A stretch of 64,000 nucleotides of DNA from JACDCA01 sp963810305 (GCA_963810305.1 CAWEMY010000018.1:62001-126000); one strand, 5' to 3'. Numbered from the stretch's first letter, positions 18,042 through 27,833 are shown. The notes: a model not told the origin generated them from the letters alone. A program made the numbers and translations.

Positions 18042-18956
18042 TTATCGGTAGTTTTCAATCCAGCCTGGAACGGCGGGTTCACCAGCAAACGTGGACCCGC
18101 CGTTTCCTTTTGTCAGGGCCCACCGATGCAGCCACGTGATGCCCGCCGGACCTATGTATTCGTCCCTGGACGCATAAACCGGATCTCTCAGGGCTTCCGA
18201 GAGTGACACGAATCGATAACCGCGTGACTGCAGCATCGCCGCCAGCACATCGAACGTCGCAGCGTTCAGGGCGTTTGCGTGCAGCAGCAGGATCTGTGCG
18301 ATCTCTCGTCCGACGATCTTGACCGACTGCTGCTCGTAGTAGTCGACGACCGCGCGCATGTAGTCGACGTACTCGGTGGCGATTTTCTGCTGTTCGGCAG
18401 CGCCGCGCGCACCGGCACGATCGTAGGCCGCGGCAAACATGTAGTCGTAGTTGTCGACCGATACCGGCGCGACTCGATATCCATGTTCGCCGAGAAATTT
18501 TTCAAAGGACCGCTTGGTCTCCAGGCTGCGGCCGGTGTGCAGGAACGGGTGACGAAAGTAGGCCGGCTTCTTTCCGCGCGAGGCCAGCAGACGCCGGGTC
18601 ACCGCCTCGCCGAGCACCACTTCCTTCGTAAATGCCGGGAGTGGAGTGCCGTGAAGGTCCGGATGCGAGTAGGTATGGTTGCCGAGCTCGAGCCCCGCGT
18701 CGAGCCACCGTTCCAGTAGTGCGACGCGTCGAGGTTCGACCATCCCCGATGGCTGGAGCTTGCGTTCGTTGACGAAACCGATTGCGGGTACGCGATGCCG
18801 TTGAAGTGCCGCAACGAGATCCGTAGTCGTCCGCTCGGCCGCCTGGATTTCGTCGCCGAGAACCGATGCGGTGGGCAGATCGTCGATTGTGATCGCGATC
18901 GTACGCGGCGGCGGCTGCCAGAACATGGCAGCCGCCAGGAGCACCGCCCCGATCAA
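18042..18956 (-). CDS. Secreted polysaccharide deacetylase (NodB family)
   Basis: 304 aa with an N-terminal hydrophobic leader (MIGAVLLAAAMFW). NodB homology motifs are TIDDLP (motif 1), NHTYSHPD (metal-binding motif 2), and RHPFLH in place of the arginine motif. LLLHANALNA near residue 225 is the likely catalytic-histidine motif. It removes acyl groups from a cell-wall or exopolysaccharide sugar; the substrate cannot be read. The start overlaps the stop of the upstream BON gene (ATGA), so the two are probably co-transcribed. Confidence 0.88.
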   Translation of the reverse strand: MIGAVLLAAAMFWQPPPRTIAITIDDLPTASVLGDEIQAAERTTTDLVAALQRHRVPAIGFVNERKLQPSGMVEPRRVALLERWLDAGLELGNHTYSHPDLHGTPLPAFTKEVVLGEAVTRRLLASRGKKPAYFRHPFLHTGRSLETKRSFEKFLGEHGYRVAPVSVDNYDYMFAAAYDRAGARGAAEQQKIATEYVDYMRAVVDYYEQQSVKIVGREIAQILLLHANALNAATFDVLAAMLQSRGYRFVSLSEALRDPVYASRDEYIGPAGITWLHRWALTKGNGGSTFAGEPAVPGWIENYR

Positions 18957-19582
18957 TGGTCGGCGCCCACCTTGATTTTGTTCACGACCGACTTTACTCC
19001 GTCGGTCTCCTTCGCCACCGAAACGGCATGCGTGCGTTCGGCGGCAGTCGGCACTGTGCCGGACAGGGTCACGACGTTGTTCTTGGTGTCGACGTCGATC
19101 TTCAATCCGGAAATCTTCGTGTCGGCCAGGAACTTGGTCTTCACCTTTGCGGTCAGAGCGGCATCCTCGACCGTCGCGCCAGCACTGTCGACAGCGTCGC
19201 CCGCTTTTTTCTGGGCGGCGTCCGTCTTTTCGTCAGCTTTGGCCGCAGCCTCCCTGCCGGTTGTGGCTGCCGCGTCGTCGATCCCTCCAGGAGGAGTTAC
19301 GCCCGCCACAATCGTCGTGTTGTCGACCACCTCACGAACGCCTTCAGTGGCCCGCGCCAGCTCGACGGCCCGAGCCTTGGCGACAGGACTGTCGACCTGG
19401 CCGGAAAGCGTGACCACGGCGTCCTTCGTGTCGACATCGATTCGATATGACTTTACCGTGTCATCCGCCGCAAGCTTCGCTTTCACCTTGGTGGTGATAC
19501 CTGGATCAGACGCCGAACAACCCACTGTCAGGATCGCGAGCACTGCCGTTCCGAACAGCGCGCGCACATTTCCTCGAAACAT
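18953..19582 (-). CDS. Lipoprotein with two BON domains (OsmY-like)
   Basis: ATG at 19582 with AAGGAGG upstream. Lipobox TVGC (Cys ~22), then BON 1 (TTKVKAKLAADDTVKSYRIDV...VDNTTIV), an Ala/Lys-rich ~45-residue linker likely helical, and BON 2 (LTAKVKTKFLADTKISGLKIDV...VNKIKVG). Architecture resembles OsmY/DolP-type envelope proteins involved in stress and membrane integrity. Divergent from the kinase gene at 19765. Confidence 0.85.
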   Translation of the reverse strand: MFRGNVRALFGTAVLAILTVGCSASDPGITTKVKAKLAADDTVKSYRIDVDTKDAVVTLSGQVDSPVAKARAVELARATEGVREVVDNTTIVAGVTPPGGIDDAAATTGREAAAKADEKTDAAQKKAGDAVDSAGATVEDAALTAKVKTKFLADTKISGLKIDVDTKNNVVTLSGTVPTAAERTHAVSVAKETDGVKSVVNKIKVGADH

Positions 19583-19764
19583 TTCTATTCCTCCTTGCGA
19601 TTCGCGGTCGCACTCCGGCTCTGGTGCACGCCATGTGCCGAAATCCACAGTCAACGATGAGGTCGTAGCCGGGCCGCGCAGCCTTTTGTAGCCACCGGCT
19701 ACCATAGTTGCGGCTGTGGTCCGGATGGTCTATCTTCCAGCCTCGCCACCAACAACACGTCCCG

Positions 19765-22596
19765 ATGAGCCTTGGAGCGCCCGACGTTCGCCTGTCGAAC
19801 TACCGTCTAGATCGCCTCCTCGGTTCCGGGGGGATGGGCTCGGTCTACCTGGCGCGCGACCTGGCCCTCGATCGAGACGTCGCCATAAAGTTCATTTCTC
19901 CCGACAAGGCCGATGACCCCTCGGCACGGCACCGCTTGGTCCGGGAGGCGCGGGCCGCCGCCGCGCTCGAGCATCCAAACATCTGCGCCGTCCATGAGGT
20001 GATCGTCGAGCCCGACGGACGGGCTGCGATCGTCATGCAGTATGTCGAAGGGGAAACGCTTGCCGAGACCCTCCGGCGTGGCCCCCTCGACGTCCGCTTC
20101 GCGATTTCGGTCGCCACCGACGTGGCCAACGCGCTGCTGGCCGCGCATCGCCGCAACATCATCCACCGCGACATCAAGCCGCAGAACATCATCATTACGC
20201 CCGAGAAGCAGGCCAAGATTCTCGACTTCGGCGTGGCGCGCCAGCACGACGTCGCGGCGCACGGCGCCGACACGACGACGCTCCTGACCACGCCCGGCAT
20301 CATCGTCGGTACACCCGCCTACATGTCGCCGGAGCAGGCGCAGCAACTGGAGATCGACGGTCGGAGCGATTTGTTCTCACTCGGCGCGGTGCTGTTCGAG
20401 TGCCTGAGCGGGAAACGGGCATTCACCGGCCGCACGTCGATCGACGTCCTCGGCGCCGTCCTGCACCAGGAGCCCCCGCCGGTGTCGTCGCTGCGGCCGG
20501 AGCTCGGGCCGGAGCACGACTCTCTGATCGAACGATTACTCGCGAAGCATCCGGATGATCGTTTCAAGTCCGCCGACGAGTTGCTTGGTGCGCTGCGGCT
20601 TGTGGCGCCGGGCACCGCGCGCATCACGAACCGGACGGCTCGCCTCCCTGAGCGGGCGCCGTGGCCGCTGATCGTTCCCCGGCGGCGGTTGATCGTCGCA
20701 GCAGCACTGGTGCTGGCCCTCCTGGCCGCTGGTGCAGGGTGGACTCTGTGGCACGCAGATCAGGCCTTCGGTGGCGCCATCCTGATTGCAGATTTCGAGG
20801 ACAACTCCGGTGACCCCGTGCTGGCCGAAGCCGTGCGCGAGGGGCTGACAGTGAACCTGCAGCAGTCTCGTTCCCTGAATGTGCTCTCGCGCGAACAGGT
20901 GCTGGGGGCGTTGCAACGCATGGATAGGAGTAGCGGCGCCAAGACCCTCGACCAGTCCACCGCGGTCGAGTTGTGTCAGCGTGAAGGCATACCTCTGCTT
21001 CTGGCAGGCTCGCTGCACAAGCGAGGCGGCGCCGTATGGGTGACGGTCAATGGGGTCGACCCGGTCAGCCGGGCGGGCCGGTTCACAGTCATGACTGAAT
21101 TCCGGACCGAGAGCGATGTTTTCAGGGGCCTCGACGAGCTGGCTCGGCGCGTGCGGCGGCAGCTCGGCGAGTCTGTGATCGGTATCGCGCAGAGCAATCA
21201 GCCGCTGGAAGAAGTCACGACTGCCTCGGTCGAGGCTCTCAAGCTGTACACACGCGCTCGGGAGAATCACATCCGGGGTGACGCGGACGCGGCCCTCCCG
21301 CTGATCGGCCAGGCCTTATCGATCGATCCGAGGTTCGCAATGGCGCACCGGCTGATCGGGCGCCTGTATGAGACCCGCGGGAACGCGGTCAAGGCCCGCG
21401 AACATCTTTCTCGGGCCTTCGAGTTTCGCGCCAACCTCACACAGAAGGAGCGGTTCCAGGTCGAGGCCAGCTACCTCAAGGGACGCGGCGAGTACGAACA
21501 GGCCGTGCAGACGCTGACCGCGGCAACGAACTTGTTTCCCTCAGACGGCGACGCGCGTTACGAATTGGCGCTTGCGTATCGAGACGCTGGTCAGGCATCG
21601 AAGGCCGTGGAGCAGCTGGAACTCACGCTCAAGAACGCGCCCCTCACGACTGCTGCGTACGGCGACCTGGTGCTCCTGCTCGCGCGAGCGGGCGCGTACG
21701 ATCGCGCTCGGGCCGCCTGCGATGCGGCTCGCACGAGAAACGTCAGCAGCCCGAAGCTTGATTGGGCGTACGCCATGGTGTTGCTCGGCGAGGGCCGCAC
21801 CGCAGAGGCGCGTAAGCAGCTGGATGCGGTGAGAAAGGCCAGCCCTGTGTACGCCGGGACCGCGAGTCTGTACCTGGCCACGGCCGACATCCTGGACGGA
21901 AAGCTCCGCGCTGCCTCGGAGCGGTTGGAGTCCGACGTTCTCCTCGACAGCAAGGACGCGAATGAAGTCGCAGAGTTCATCCGACGTCATCTACTCGCAC
22001 GCACGCTCATGCTGCAGGGCCGGCAGGAAGAGGCACGCAAGCACGTCGCCACGCTGCTGAAGATGCTCGAGTCGCAGCCGTTGGGCACGTGGTGGCACGA
22101 ACGCCTGGTTGCAGGCGCGCTGCTCGTCAGGCTGAATGACCTCACTCGGGCGAAGATCGTCCTCAACCAGCTCGAGCCGGGGCGGTCGAGTGCATTCGCG
22201 CAGAACTGCTACAGCACACTGGCCGGCGAGATCGCACTCGCCGAAGGGAAGCCCGAGGAGGCGGTCCAGCAGCTGGCGTCCGCAGCCGCACAGTATCCAC
22301 GCGTCATTACTACCGAGGCGCGCGCGCGCGCGTTCATGCATCAACGCGACTGGCAGCGCGCGGTCTCGGAGTGGCGCAAGGTGATCGATTCCAAAGGGGA
22401 GGTCCTGCGGGAGCATTTCGCGCCAGAATGGGTCCTGGCCCATCTGGAACTGGCCCGCGCGAGCCGCGCACATGGTGATCTCGCTGGCGCCCGTGCCTAC
22501 TACGACAGGTTTCTCGAGTTGTGGAAGAACGCCGATTCGCTGCCGATGGTTGAACTCGCGGCTCAGGAGCGCCGCGCGCTGACGCACGCGCCGTGA
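19765..22596 (+). CDS. Transmembrane Ser/Thr protein kinase with TPR sensor half
   Basis: 943 aa from ATG 19765. The kinase domain (residues ~12-280) has the glycine loop GSGGMGSVYLA, Lys42, catalytic HRDIKPQN (Asp136), DFG 154-156 and APE-like SPEQ at 188-191. One membrane span lies at 309-329. The outer region starts with a TolB/FlgO-like nucleotide-cyclase-associated segment (ILIADFEDNSGDPVLAEAV) and then ~8-10 TPR-like helical repeats. This PknB-like receptor layout is very common in Acidobacteriota. The target is unknown. The stop abuts the stop of the next, convergent gene with no gap. Confidence 0.9.
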   Translation: MSLGAPDVRLSNYRLDRLLGSGGMGSVYLARDLALDRDVAIKFISPDKADDPSARHRLVREARAAAALEHPNICAVHEVIVEPDGRAAIVMQYVEGETLAETLRRGPLDVRFAISVATDVANALLAAHRRNIIHRDIKPQNIIITPEKQAKILDFGVARQHDVAAHGADTTTLLTTPGIIVGTPAYMSPEQAQQLEIDGRSDLFSLGAVLFECLSGKRAFTGRTSIDVLGAVLHQEPPPVSSLRPELGPEHDSLIERLLAKHPDDRFKSADELLGALRLVAPGTARITNRTARLPERAPWPLIVPRRRLIVAAALVLALLAAGAGWTLWHADQAFGGAILIADFEDNSGDPVLAEAVREGLTVNLQQSRSLNVLSREQVLGALQRMDRSSGAKTLDQSTAVELCQREGIPLLLAGSLHKRGGAVWVTVNGVDPVSRAGRFTVMTEFRTESDVFRGLDELARRVRRQLGESVIGIAQSNQPLEEVTTASVEALKLYTRARENHIRGDADAALPLIGQALSIDPRFAMAHRLIGRLYETRGNAVKAREHLSRAFEFRANLTQKERFQVEASYLKGRGEYEQAVQTLTAATNLFPSDGDARYELALAYRDAGQASKAVEQLELTLKNAPLTTAAYGDLVLLLARAGAYDRARAACDAARTRNVSSPKLDWAYAMVLLGEGRTAEARKQLDAVRKASPVYAGTASLYLATADILDGKLRAASERLESDVLLDSKDANEVAEFIRRHLLARTLMLQGRQEEARKHVATLLKMLESQPLGTWWHERLVAGALLVRLNDLTRAKIVLNQLEPGRSSAFAQNCYSTLAGEIALAEGKPEEAVQQLASAAAQYPRVITTEARARAFMHQRDWQRAVSEWRKVIDSKGEVLREHFAPEWVLAHLELARASRAHGDLAGARAYYDRFLELWKNADSLPMVELAAQERRALTHAP

Positions 22597-23109
22597 CTAC
22601 TCACACGGCCACACCGGACAGATGAGGAAATCGTCTTCGGCAAATGCCTGCGCATCCAGCGAGTCCTGCCCATTCTTCTTGATCTTGATCTTGTACTTGT
22701 ATTTTCCCTTGTCATTCGCGGTGACTGTTTCTGTGATGTCGCCGATCAGTAGCTCGTACGGCGTTCCCAGGGGCGGGAGGGGCCGGCTGAGTACGGAACT
22801 GTTCTTGAACGGTTCATAGTCCTTCGCCCCCTTCACGATCTTTTCGATCTCGATGGTGTGCTGACCCCCGACTGCTGAACAAGACCCGATCACGATCCAA
22901 GCCACCTGGCTATTCGCGTCAGTTCGTATCACGCTATTCTTTTTCTTCAATACACAGTTCCCCGCGTCGTTGAGGCCAACCTCCAGAAGGCCCCAGTTCT
23001 TCTGGGGCTCGGACGCGAGACCACCGAGAGCAGGTGGGGTCGAGCGGCAGGCGATCACACCACCGAGCAGGGTGAGCCCCGCGATAGCGACACTGACTGT
23101 CCATCTCAT
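22597..23109 (-). CDS. Lipoprotein of unknown family, twin 1 (ends CPVWPC)
   Basis: 170 aa with a signal peptide and lipobox VIAC (Cys21). I do not recognise the family. Shared with the next gene: GNCVLKKK, RTDANSQVAWIVIGSC, a C-terminal strand with KYKYKIKIKKNGQ, and the ending FLICPVWPC. Four cysteines outside the lipobox (CVL, GSC, CPVWPC) could form two disulfides in the periplasm. A beta-sandwich is likely. It follows its twin on the same strand after 134 bases. Confidence 0.7.
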   Translation of the reverse strand: MRWTVSVAIAGLTLLGGVIACRSTPPALGGLASEPQKNWGLLEVGLNDAGNCVLKKKNSVIRTDANSQVAWIVIGSCSAVGGQHTIEIEKIVKGAKDYEPFKNSSVLSRPLPPLGTPYELLIGDITETVTANDKGKYKYKIKIKKNGQDSLDAQAFAEDDFLICPVWPCE

Positions 23110-23243
23110 GTTTGATTTGACTCCCTCGGGTCAACCCACCCCGTCAAAGGTTGCAGGGTCACACCGGACGCACGTACACAGCACCATCGGCGGCTCGCGC
23201 GAATTGCACAGGTCGATCGCCGATATGAATCCTACGATCAGTG

Positions 23244-23756
23244 TTAGTCGAAGTCCCCGCACGGCCAGACGGGACACAGGTAGAACTCCCCGTCATCGGC
23301 ACGGGACCGCCACTGTGCATCCTGCCCGTTGATAAGGATCGTGTACTGGTAACGTCCCTTCTCTACAACGTCTTTGAGCCTTCCCCTCAGACGAATGCCT
23401 GCGCCTTGGTCGGTCGGGATATCGTCCTTCAGCTTGGAGCCGGCGTCGTTGAACGGCTGGTAACCCTGGCTCTGACCGTGTTTGACGAAGGTTGGTTTGA
23501 TCTCGATGGACTGTGGTTTGCCGTCTTTCATGGGGCAACTGCCAACGACGATCCACACTACCTGACTCTTTGCCTCGGTTCGCAAATCACCGGGCTGCTT
23601 TTCCTGAAGGGCGCAGATACCCTCGGCGTTGACACCGATCGGCAGGACAATCCATTCCTTCTTGTCGAGATGAGACACCTTGACCTTGTGACGGCAGGAT
23701 GATCCGGCGGTGAACACCGCGAGCACGGCGACCAGGATGGCGGCAATTTGTCTCAT
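23244..23756 (-). CDS. Lipoprotein-like protein of unknown family, twin 2 (ends CPVWPCGDFD)
   Basis: 170 aa with a leader MRQIAAILVAVLAVFTAGSSC; the lipobox is weak, so it may be lipid-anchored or secreted. It matches twin 1 at GICALQEK, RTEAKSQVVWIVVGSC, the KGRYQYTILINGQ strand and YLCPVWPC. It is the upstream member of a tandem duplication and has diverged strongly elsewhere. Function unknown. Confidence 0.68.
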   Translation of the reverse strand: MRQIAAILVAVLAVFTAGSSCRHKVKVSHLDKKEWIVLPIGVNAEGICALQEKQPGDLRTEAKSQVVWIVVGSCPMKDGKPQSIEIKPTFVKHGQSQGYQPFNDAGSKLKDDIPTDQGAGIRLRGRLKDVVEKGRYQYTILINGQDAQWRSRADDGEFYLCPVWPCGDFD

Positions 23757-23857
23757 GTTGCGCTCCGATCAACGAGCCCACAGAATCCGCCGTTGAGGAA
23801 GGACGGCAGTGGAGAATAGCTGTGCTCATCACCCGCGTCAACAACGAAGCAGCGTCC

Positions 23858-23879
23858 GGCCCGAGCCCCGAGCCCCGAC
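23858..23879. repeat. GAGCCCC short tandem repeat
   Basis: Three units (CCCGAGC/CCCGAGC/CCCGAC) directly after the stop codon of the tricorn-protease gene. Same unit as the second array at 5937-6064. Confidence 0.65.
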
Positions 23880-26800
23880 TCAGTTACTCCCGCCCTTCTT
23901 CGGCACTCTCACTTCAGGTGCCGGACGGGTCGGCGGCTTCGGCGCCTTGGCGATGCGGTCCTGCACTTCTTTGATCGCCCGCGCGAGTTGCGGGTCGGTG
24001 CCATTCGCCAGTGCGGACGGATCCTCGATCACTTCGATGTCGGGATCCACACCGTGGCCCTCACGGAACCAGTTGCCCTTCGGATCGTACATCCGGAAGG
24101 TCGGCACGCTGATGCTGCCGCCGTCGACGAGCGCGGGCGCGCCGCTGATCCCGATCAGGCCGCCCCACGTGCGCGTGCCGATGAGCGGACCGAGGCCCGC
24201 CTGCTTGAAGTAGGTCGGGAAGGCGTCGCCGCCCGATCCGCTCCAGCCGTTGATCAGCATCACTTGCGGACCCCGATGTGCCACCGGAGGCCACTGCCAG
24301 CTCTGGCCGTCTCGGACCGCCCAGTACGCGAGGACTGGGCGGTTGAGCAGCTCGATGAACCGGTCGGGGATCTGCCCGCCGGCGTTCCATCGCTCGTCGA
24401 TGATCAGCCCCTCTTTCTTCCACTGCGCCATGAACTGCTTGACCAGCTCGTTCTGCGCATCGACGCCGGTGCTCTGGACGTAGATGTACCCGACCTTGCC
24501 GTTGGTCGCCTTGTCGACGATCTGTCGCCGCTCCTCGATCCAGGCGCGGTAGCGCAGTTCCACTTCACTCGAGAGCGTGCGCACCACGACCTGCTTCGCG
24601 CCGTCGATCGACGGCTTCGAGTTCACCGTCAGCAGCACTGTCTTGTTACCGAGCCCCTGGAAGGCCGACCACGGATCGTTCCTGGTGTCGATCGCGACGC
24701 CGTTCACCGCGAGGACGTAGTCCCCTTCCTTCACGTTCACGCCGGGTTCATCGAGCGGCGCGCGCACGCCAGTGTCCCAGGGACCGCCGCGAATGATCTT
24801 CTTTATCCGGTAAGCCGCCTGCCCTGAGCCTGTCGAAGGGTCCGACAGCTGCCAGTCGACCCCCAGCATGCCGACGTTGCGCGGTGGCGCCTGCTCCTTG
24901 TCGCCGCCGCCGTAGTAGGTGTGCGACGCATTCAACTCACCGATCAGCTCGCCGATGATGAAATCGACGTCCCAGCGGGTGACCGCGTCGTCCAACACCT
25001 TCGCGTAGCGCTGCCTGATGGATGCCCAGTCGACGCCGTGCATGCCTTCGTCGTAGAAGTAGTCACGGTAGAAGCGGTAGACGTCGCTGAACATCTGCTT
25101 CCATTCCGCGCGTGGATCGACTGGCGACTCCATATCAGCCGTCGTGATCGGTTTCTCGAACTTCTGCGGCGTCTTGATGTCGAGGATCGCGTAGCGTCCC
25201 TGGAAGGCGACCAGCATCTTCTTGCCGTCCGCGGTCACGTCGAACGTGCCGGCGTCTTCGAGCACGGTTTTCTCTTCACGTTCGGTGAAATCGAAGAAAA
25301 CGATCGGCCGCTTGGTCTCCGCGGACCCGGTCCGCGGTTGACGCTGGTAGAGCAGTTTGCCTTTGATCGCCTGAAGGCCCGCGTAGTTCCCCGCCGCCGG
25401 TGGCAGGACGACGGCACGTGCCTCGAAGCCGTCGAGATCGATGTCCACGTTCTTGACTTCGACTGGTTTCTCCGGCGGCTGAACGCCGGCCTTCACCGCC
25501 GGATCCTTGTCGGGCTCCGGCCGTTTTGCCTCATCCTTCTTTGGTTCGTCTTTCTTCGATTCATCCTTCTTTGCATCCGACTCGGCGTCGTTGCGCGCGT
25601 GCAGCGGCGAGAGGACGTCCTTCCTCAGCGGGACGGCGACGATGCGCGTCGGATTCGGATAGGTCCAGCTGTTGTCGAAGCTGCCGTAGACGGGATCGAA
25701 CTCGCGGTCGGACGCGTAGAACAGATACTTCCCTTCCGGATCGAACGTCGGCTGCGTGTCGTTCAGATATCCGGTCGTCGCGCGTGTCAGCTTCGAGTTG
25801 CGCGTGTCGTAGAGAAAGATCGAACTGTTCGCGTCACCGGTCGGCCGGGAGTACGACACCCACCGTGAGTCGGGAGACCAGGCGAAATTGAACCCGGCGA
25901 GACCGCCGTGATTCAGCCATTCGGGGCTCTCGTCGATTTTCGTGGTCTTGCCCGACGCGATGTCGGTCAGGTGAATGCGCATGGCCTGATCGATGAACAC
26001 CACTTTGCGGCTGTCAGGCGACCAGTGCGGCGCATAGCGGAAGCCGGCGCCGATCGACGTCACCTTCTTCTCGGCGCCTGTGCCTTCGGCGTCGCGAGTC
26101 GTGAGCTCGTACTCACCGCTACGGTCGCTCCAGTAGGCGAGCGTCTTCCCGTCGGGCGACCAGCGGGGATACCGTTCGGCAACTCCCGACGAGCGGCTGA
26201 CATTGACGACCGGACCGAACTCCGCCGGCGCGGTGAACACATCGCCGCGTGCTTCGAACAGTGCACGCTTGCCAGTCGGCGAGACGGCCGCGTTCTGAAT
26301 GAGCGTATCCGCCTTGGCGGTCCGCTGCCGGAGCGTGGTTTCGTCGGTCAACACCCGCACCGGGACCTCGCGCTGCTTTCCCGACGGAACGTCGAGGAAG
26401 TACAGCCGTCCGCCCGCCTGAAAGACGATGCCGTCCGGGCCGATCGAGGGGAAGGTGATGTCGAAGTCGCCGAACTCGGTGACCTGCTTGATCGTGCCCC
26501 CCTTCGTGTCGTAGGACCAGATGTTGTTGCGCTCGTTCGCGCCGCGATCCGAGATGAAGTAGATCGTGCTGCCGTGCCACATCGGCTGCGCATCGTTGGC
26601 GGCATTCGACGTGATGTTCTTTGCCGACTTGCTGGTGAGATCGAACAGCCACAGATCGGGAGACCAGCCGCCGCGGTAGCGCTTCCAGTTGCGGAAGTCC
26701 TGCGCCATCGGCATGTAGACGAACTGCCTGCCATCGGGTGAGAACGCGCCGAACTCACCATAGGGCACCGGCAGCTTGTCGGGCAAACCTCCCTCGAGGC

Positions 26801-27233
26801 CGACGGTGTAGAACTGGCTGTATCGCTGGCGGCCGCTCTCGCGTCCGGAAGCGAAAAGCACTTTACGACTGTCCGGCGTCCAGCCGACGACACGGTCGGG
26901 CATGGGGTGATGCGTCAGCCGGCGCGGCTCGCCGCCGGTGCTCGGGATCACGTAGACGTCGATGTTGCCGTCGTACGAGGCGCTATAGGCCACCCTCGTC
27001 CCATCCGGCGAAAACCGCGGGAACGTTTCCTCTCCTGGAGAAGAGGTCAGGCGAAACGCCGCTCCCCCTTCCTTGCCGACCAGCCAGATATCACCGGCAT
27101 AGACGAACGCGATCTGTGTTTTGGAGACGGCGGGATAGCGAAGCATCCGCGCATCGATCTGGGCGGACGCCGGCGCGGCAGTGAAAAGAAGCAGGACGAG
27201 ACACAGGACGACACCGACAATCTTCGAAATCAT
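23880..27233 (-). CDS. Secreted tricorn-like protease
   Basis: 1,117 aa from ATG 27233 (GGAG upstream). Signal peptide to ~AQIDARM, then two beta-propellers with TolB/WD40-like blades (FSPDGTRVAYS, WTPDSRKVLFAS, WSPDGKTLAYWSDRSG, WSPDSRWVSYS). A Lys/Asp/Glu-rich linker (~600-640) follows, then a C1-like helical bundle, a PDZ domain (GPWDTGVRAPLDEPGVNV...VNGVAI) and a C-terminal S41-type serine-peptidase core with GWSGSGGDAFP (nucleophile Ser) and NASHTYYG (His). It degrades peptides in the periplasm, by analogy with tricorn. A repeat-derived insertion (DPSTGSGQA) sits just before the PDZ. Confidence 0.92.
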   Translation of the reverse strand: MISKIVGVVLCLVLLLFTAAPASAQIDARMLRYPAVSKTQIAFVYAGDIWLVGKEGGAAFRLTSSPGEETFPRFSPDGTRVAYSASYDGNIDVYVIPSTGGEPRRLTHHPMPDRVVGWTPDSRKVLFASGRESGRQRYSQFYTVGLEGGLPDKLPVPYGEFGAFSPDGRQFVYMPMAQDFRNWKRYRGGWSPDLWLFDLTSKSAKNITSNAANDAQPMWHGSTIYFISDRGANERNNIWSYDTKGGTIKQVTEFGDFDITFPSIGPDGIVFQAGGRLYFLDVPSGKQREVPVRVLTDETTLRQRTAKADTLIQNAAVSPTGKRALFEARGDVFTAPAEFGPVVNVSRSSGVAERYPRWSPDGKTLAYWSDRSGEYELTTRDAEGTGAEKKVTSIGAGFRYAPHWSPDSRKVVFIDQAMRIHLTDIASGKTTKIDESPEWLNHGGLAGFNFAWSPDSRWVSYSRPTGDANSSIFLYDTRNSKLTRATTGYLNDTQPTFDPEGKYLFYASDREFDPVYGSFDNSWTYPNPTRIVAVPLRKDVLSPLHARNDAESDAKKDESKKDEPKKDEAKRPEPDKDPAVKAGVQPPEKPVEVKNVDIDLDGFEARAVVLPPAAGNYAGLQAIKGKLLYQRQPRTGSAETKRPIVFFDFTEREEKTVLEDAGTFDVTADGKKMLVAFQGRYAILDIKTPQKFEKPITTADMESPVDPRAEWKQMFSDVYRFYRDYFYDEGMHGVDWASIRQRYAKVLDDAVTRWDVDFIIGELIGELNASHTYYGGGDKEQAPPRNVGMLGVDWQLSDPSTGSGQAAYRIKKIIRGGPWDTGVRAPLDEPGVNVKEGDYVLAVNGVAIDTRNDPWSAFQGLGNKTVLLTVNSKPSIDGAKQVVVRTLSSEVELRYRAWIEERRQIVDKATNGKVGYIYVQSTGVDAQNELVKQFMAQWKKEGLIIDERWNAGGQIPDRFIELLNRPVLAYWAVRDGQSWQWPPVAHRGPQVMLINGWSGSGGDAFPTYFKQAGLGPLIGTRTWGGLIGISGAPALVDGGSISVPTFRMYDPKGNWFREGHGVDPDIEVIEDPSALANGTDPQLARAIKEVQDRIAKAPKPPTRPAPEVRVPKKGGSN
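24816..24844 (-). repeat. In-frame dispersed repeat in the tricorn gene (CCTTCGACAGGCTCAGGG type)
   Basis: On the coding strand it reads ACCCTTCGACAGGCTCAGGG, then CAGGCG, translated DPSTGSGQA between WQLS and AYRIKKII. The nine-residue stretch interrupts an otherwise tricorn-like PDZ entry. From memory, this string is common as a dispersed repeat in many environmental genomes. Only one copy was seen in this window. Confidence 0.55.
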
Positions 27234-27332
27234 GAGGGCTCCAGAAAGTTCGGGACCCCCCATTGTACTCGTCGGTTATTTGTCGTCATCGCCGTTCGTC
27301 ACAGTCAGATTCAGTGCCATACAATCGTCGGC

Positions 27333-27833
27333 GTGCGCGACGAACTCGTCCGCAGCGCGGGGCTCGCAGTGGCAATCGGCTATGGCGCGCTGATCGTGTG
27401 GACGTATGCGCGTCAGCCGGCGACACTCGCGCAAGTCACAGGTGGTCTCGCGGCGACGGTTGGCGCCTACCGGATCGACCAGCAGGCATTCACCGATGGC
27501 TTGACGTTCTTTCGAAAGGATCAGTTCGCGGCCGCACGAGCCGCTTTCGCGCGCGCCGACCCGGCCGAGCGCGATGCGCGGACGCAGTTCTACATTGCCT
27601 ACAGCTATTACCGCGAAGGATGGCACCGGCTGTACAGCGACGATCAGCTCTACGGCGAGGGCTTGAAAGTAATAGACCAGGCGATCGCGCTCGCGCCCGA
27701 CGGACGCCTCGTCGTGGACGACCCCGAGCTTTCCATGCACAGCGCCGACGAATTGCGGGCAGAGCTGACCGCCGGCTTGAAACGCGACGCGTCGGATTTC
27801 AATCCCCTGCGGGTGTTCGGGACGCGCAAATGA
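27333..27833 (+). CDS. Membrane-anchored TPR-like protein
   Basis: 166 aa, GTG start at 27333. One N-terminal membrane span (AGLAVAIGYGALIVWTYA), then two or three TPR-like helical pairs (FFRKDQFAAARAAFARADP, ARTQFYIAYSYYREGW, GEGLKVIDQAIALAPDG). Family not recognised. It begins a three-gene cluster with ATGA overlaps to the next genes, so it probably works with the membrane protein and M24 peptidase. Divergent from the tricorn gene over ~99 bases. Confidence 0.75.
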   Translation: MRDELVRSAGLAVAIGYGALIVWTYARQPATLAQVTGGLAATVGAYRIDQQAFTDGLTFFRKDQFAAARAAFARADPAERDARTQFYIAYSYYREGWHRLYSDDQLYGEGLKVIDQAIALAPDGRLVVDDPELSMHSADELRAELTAGLKRDASDFNPLRVFGTRK

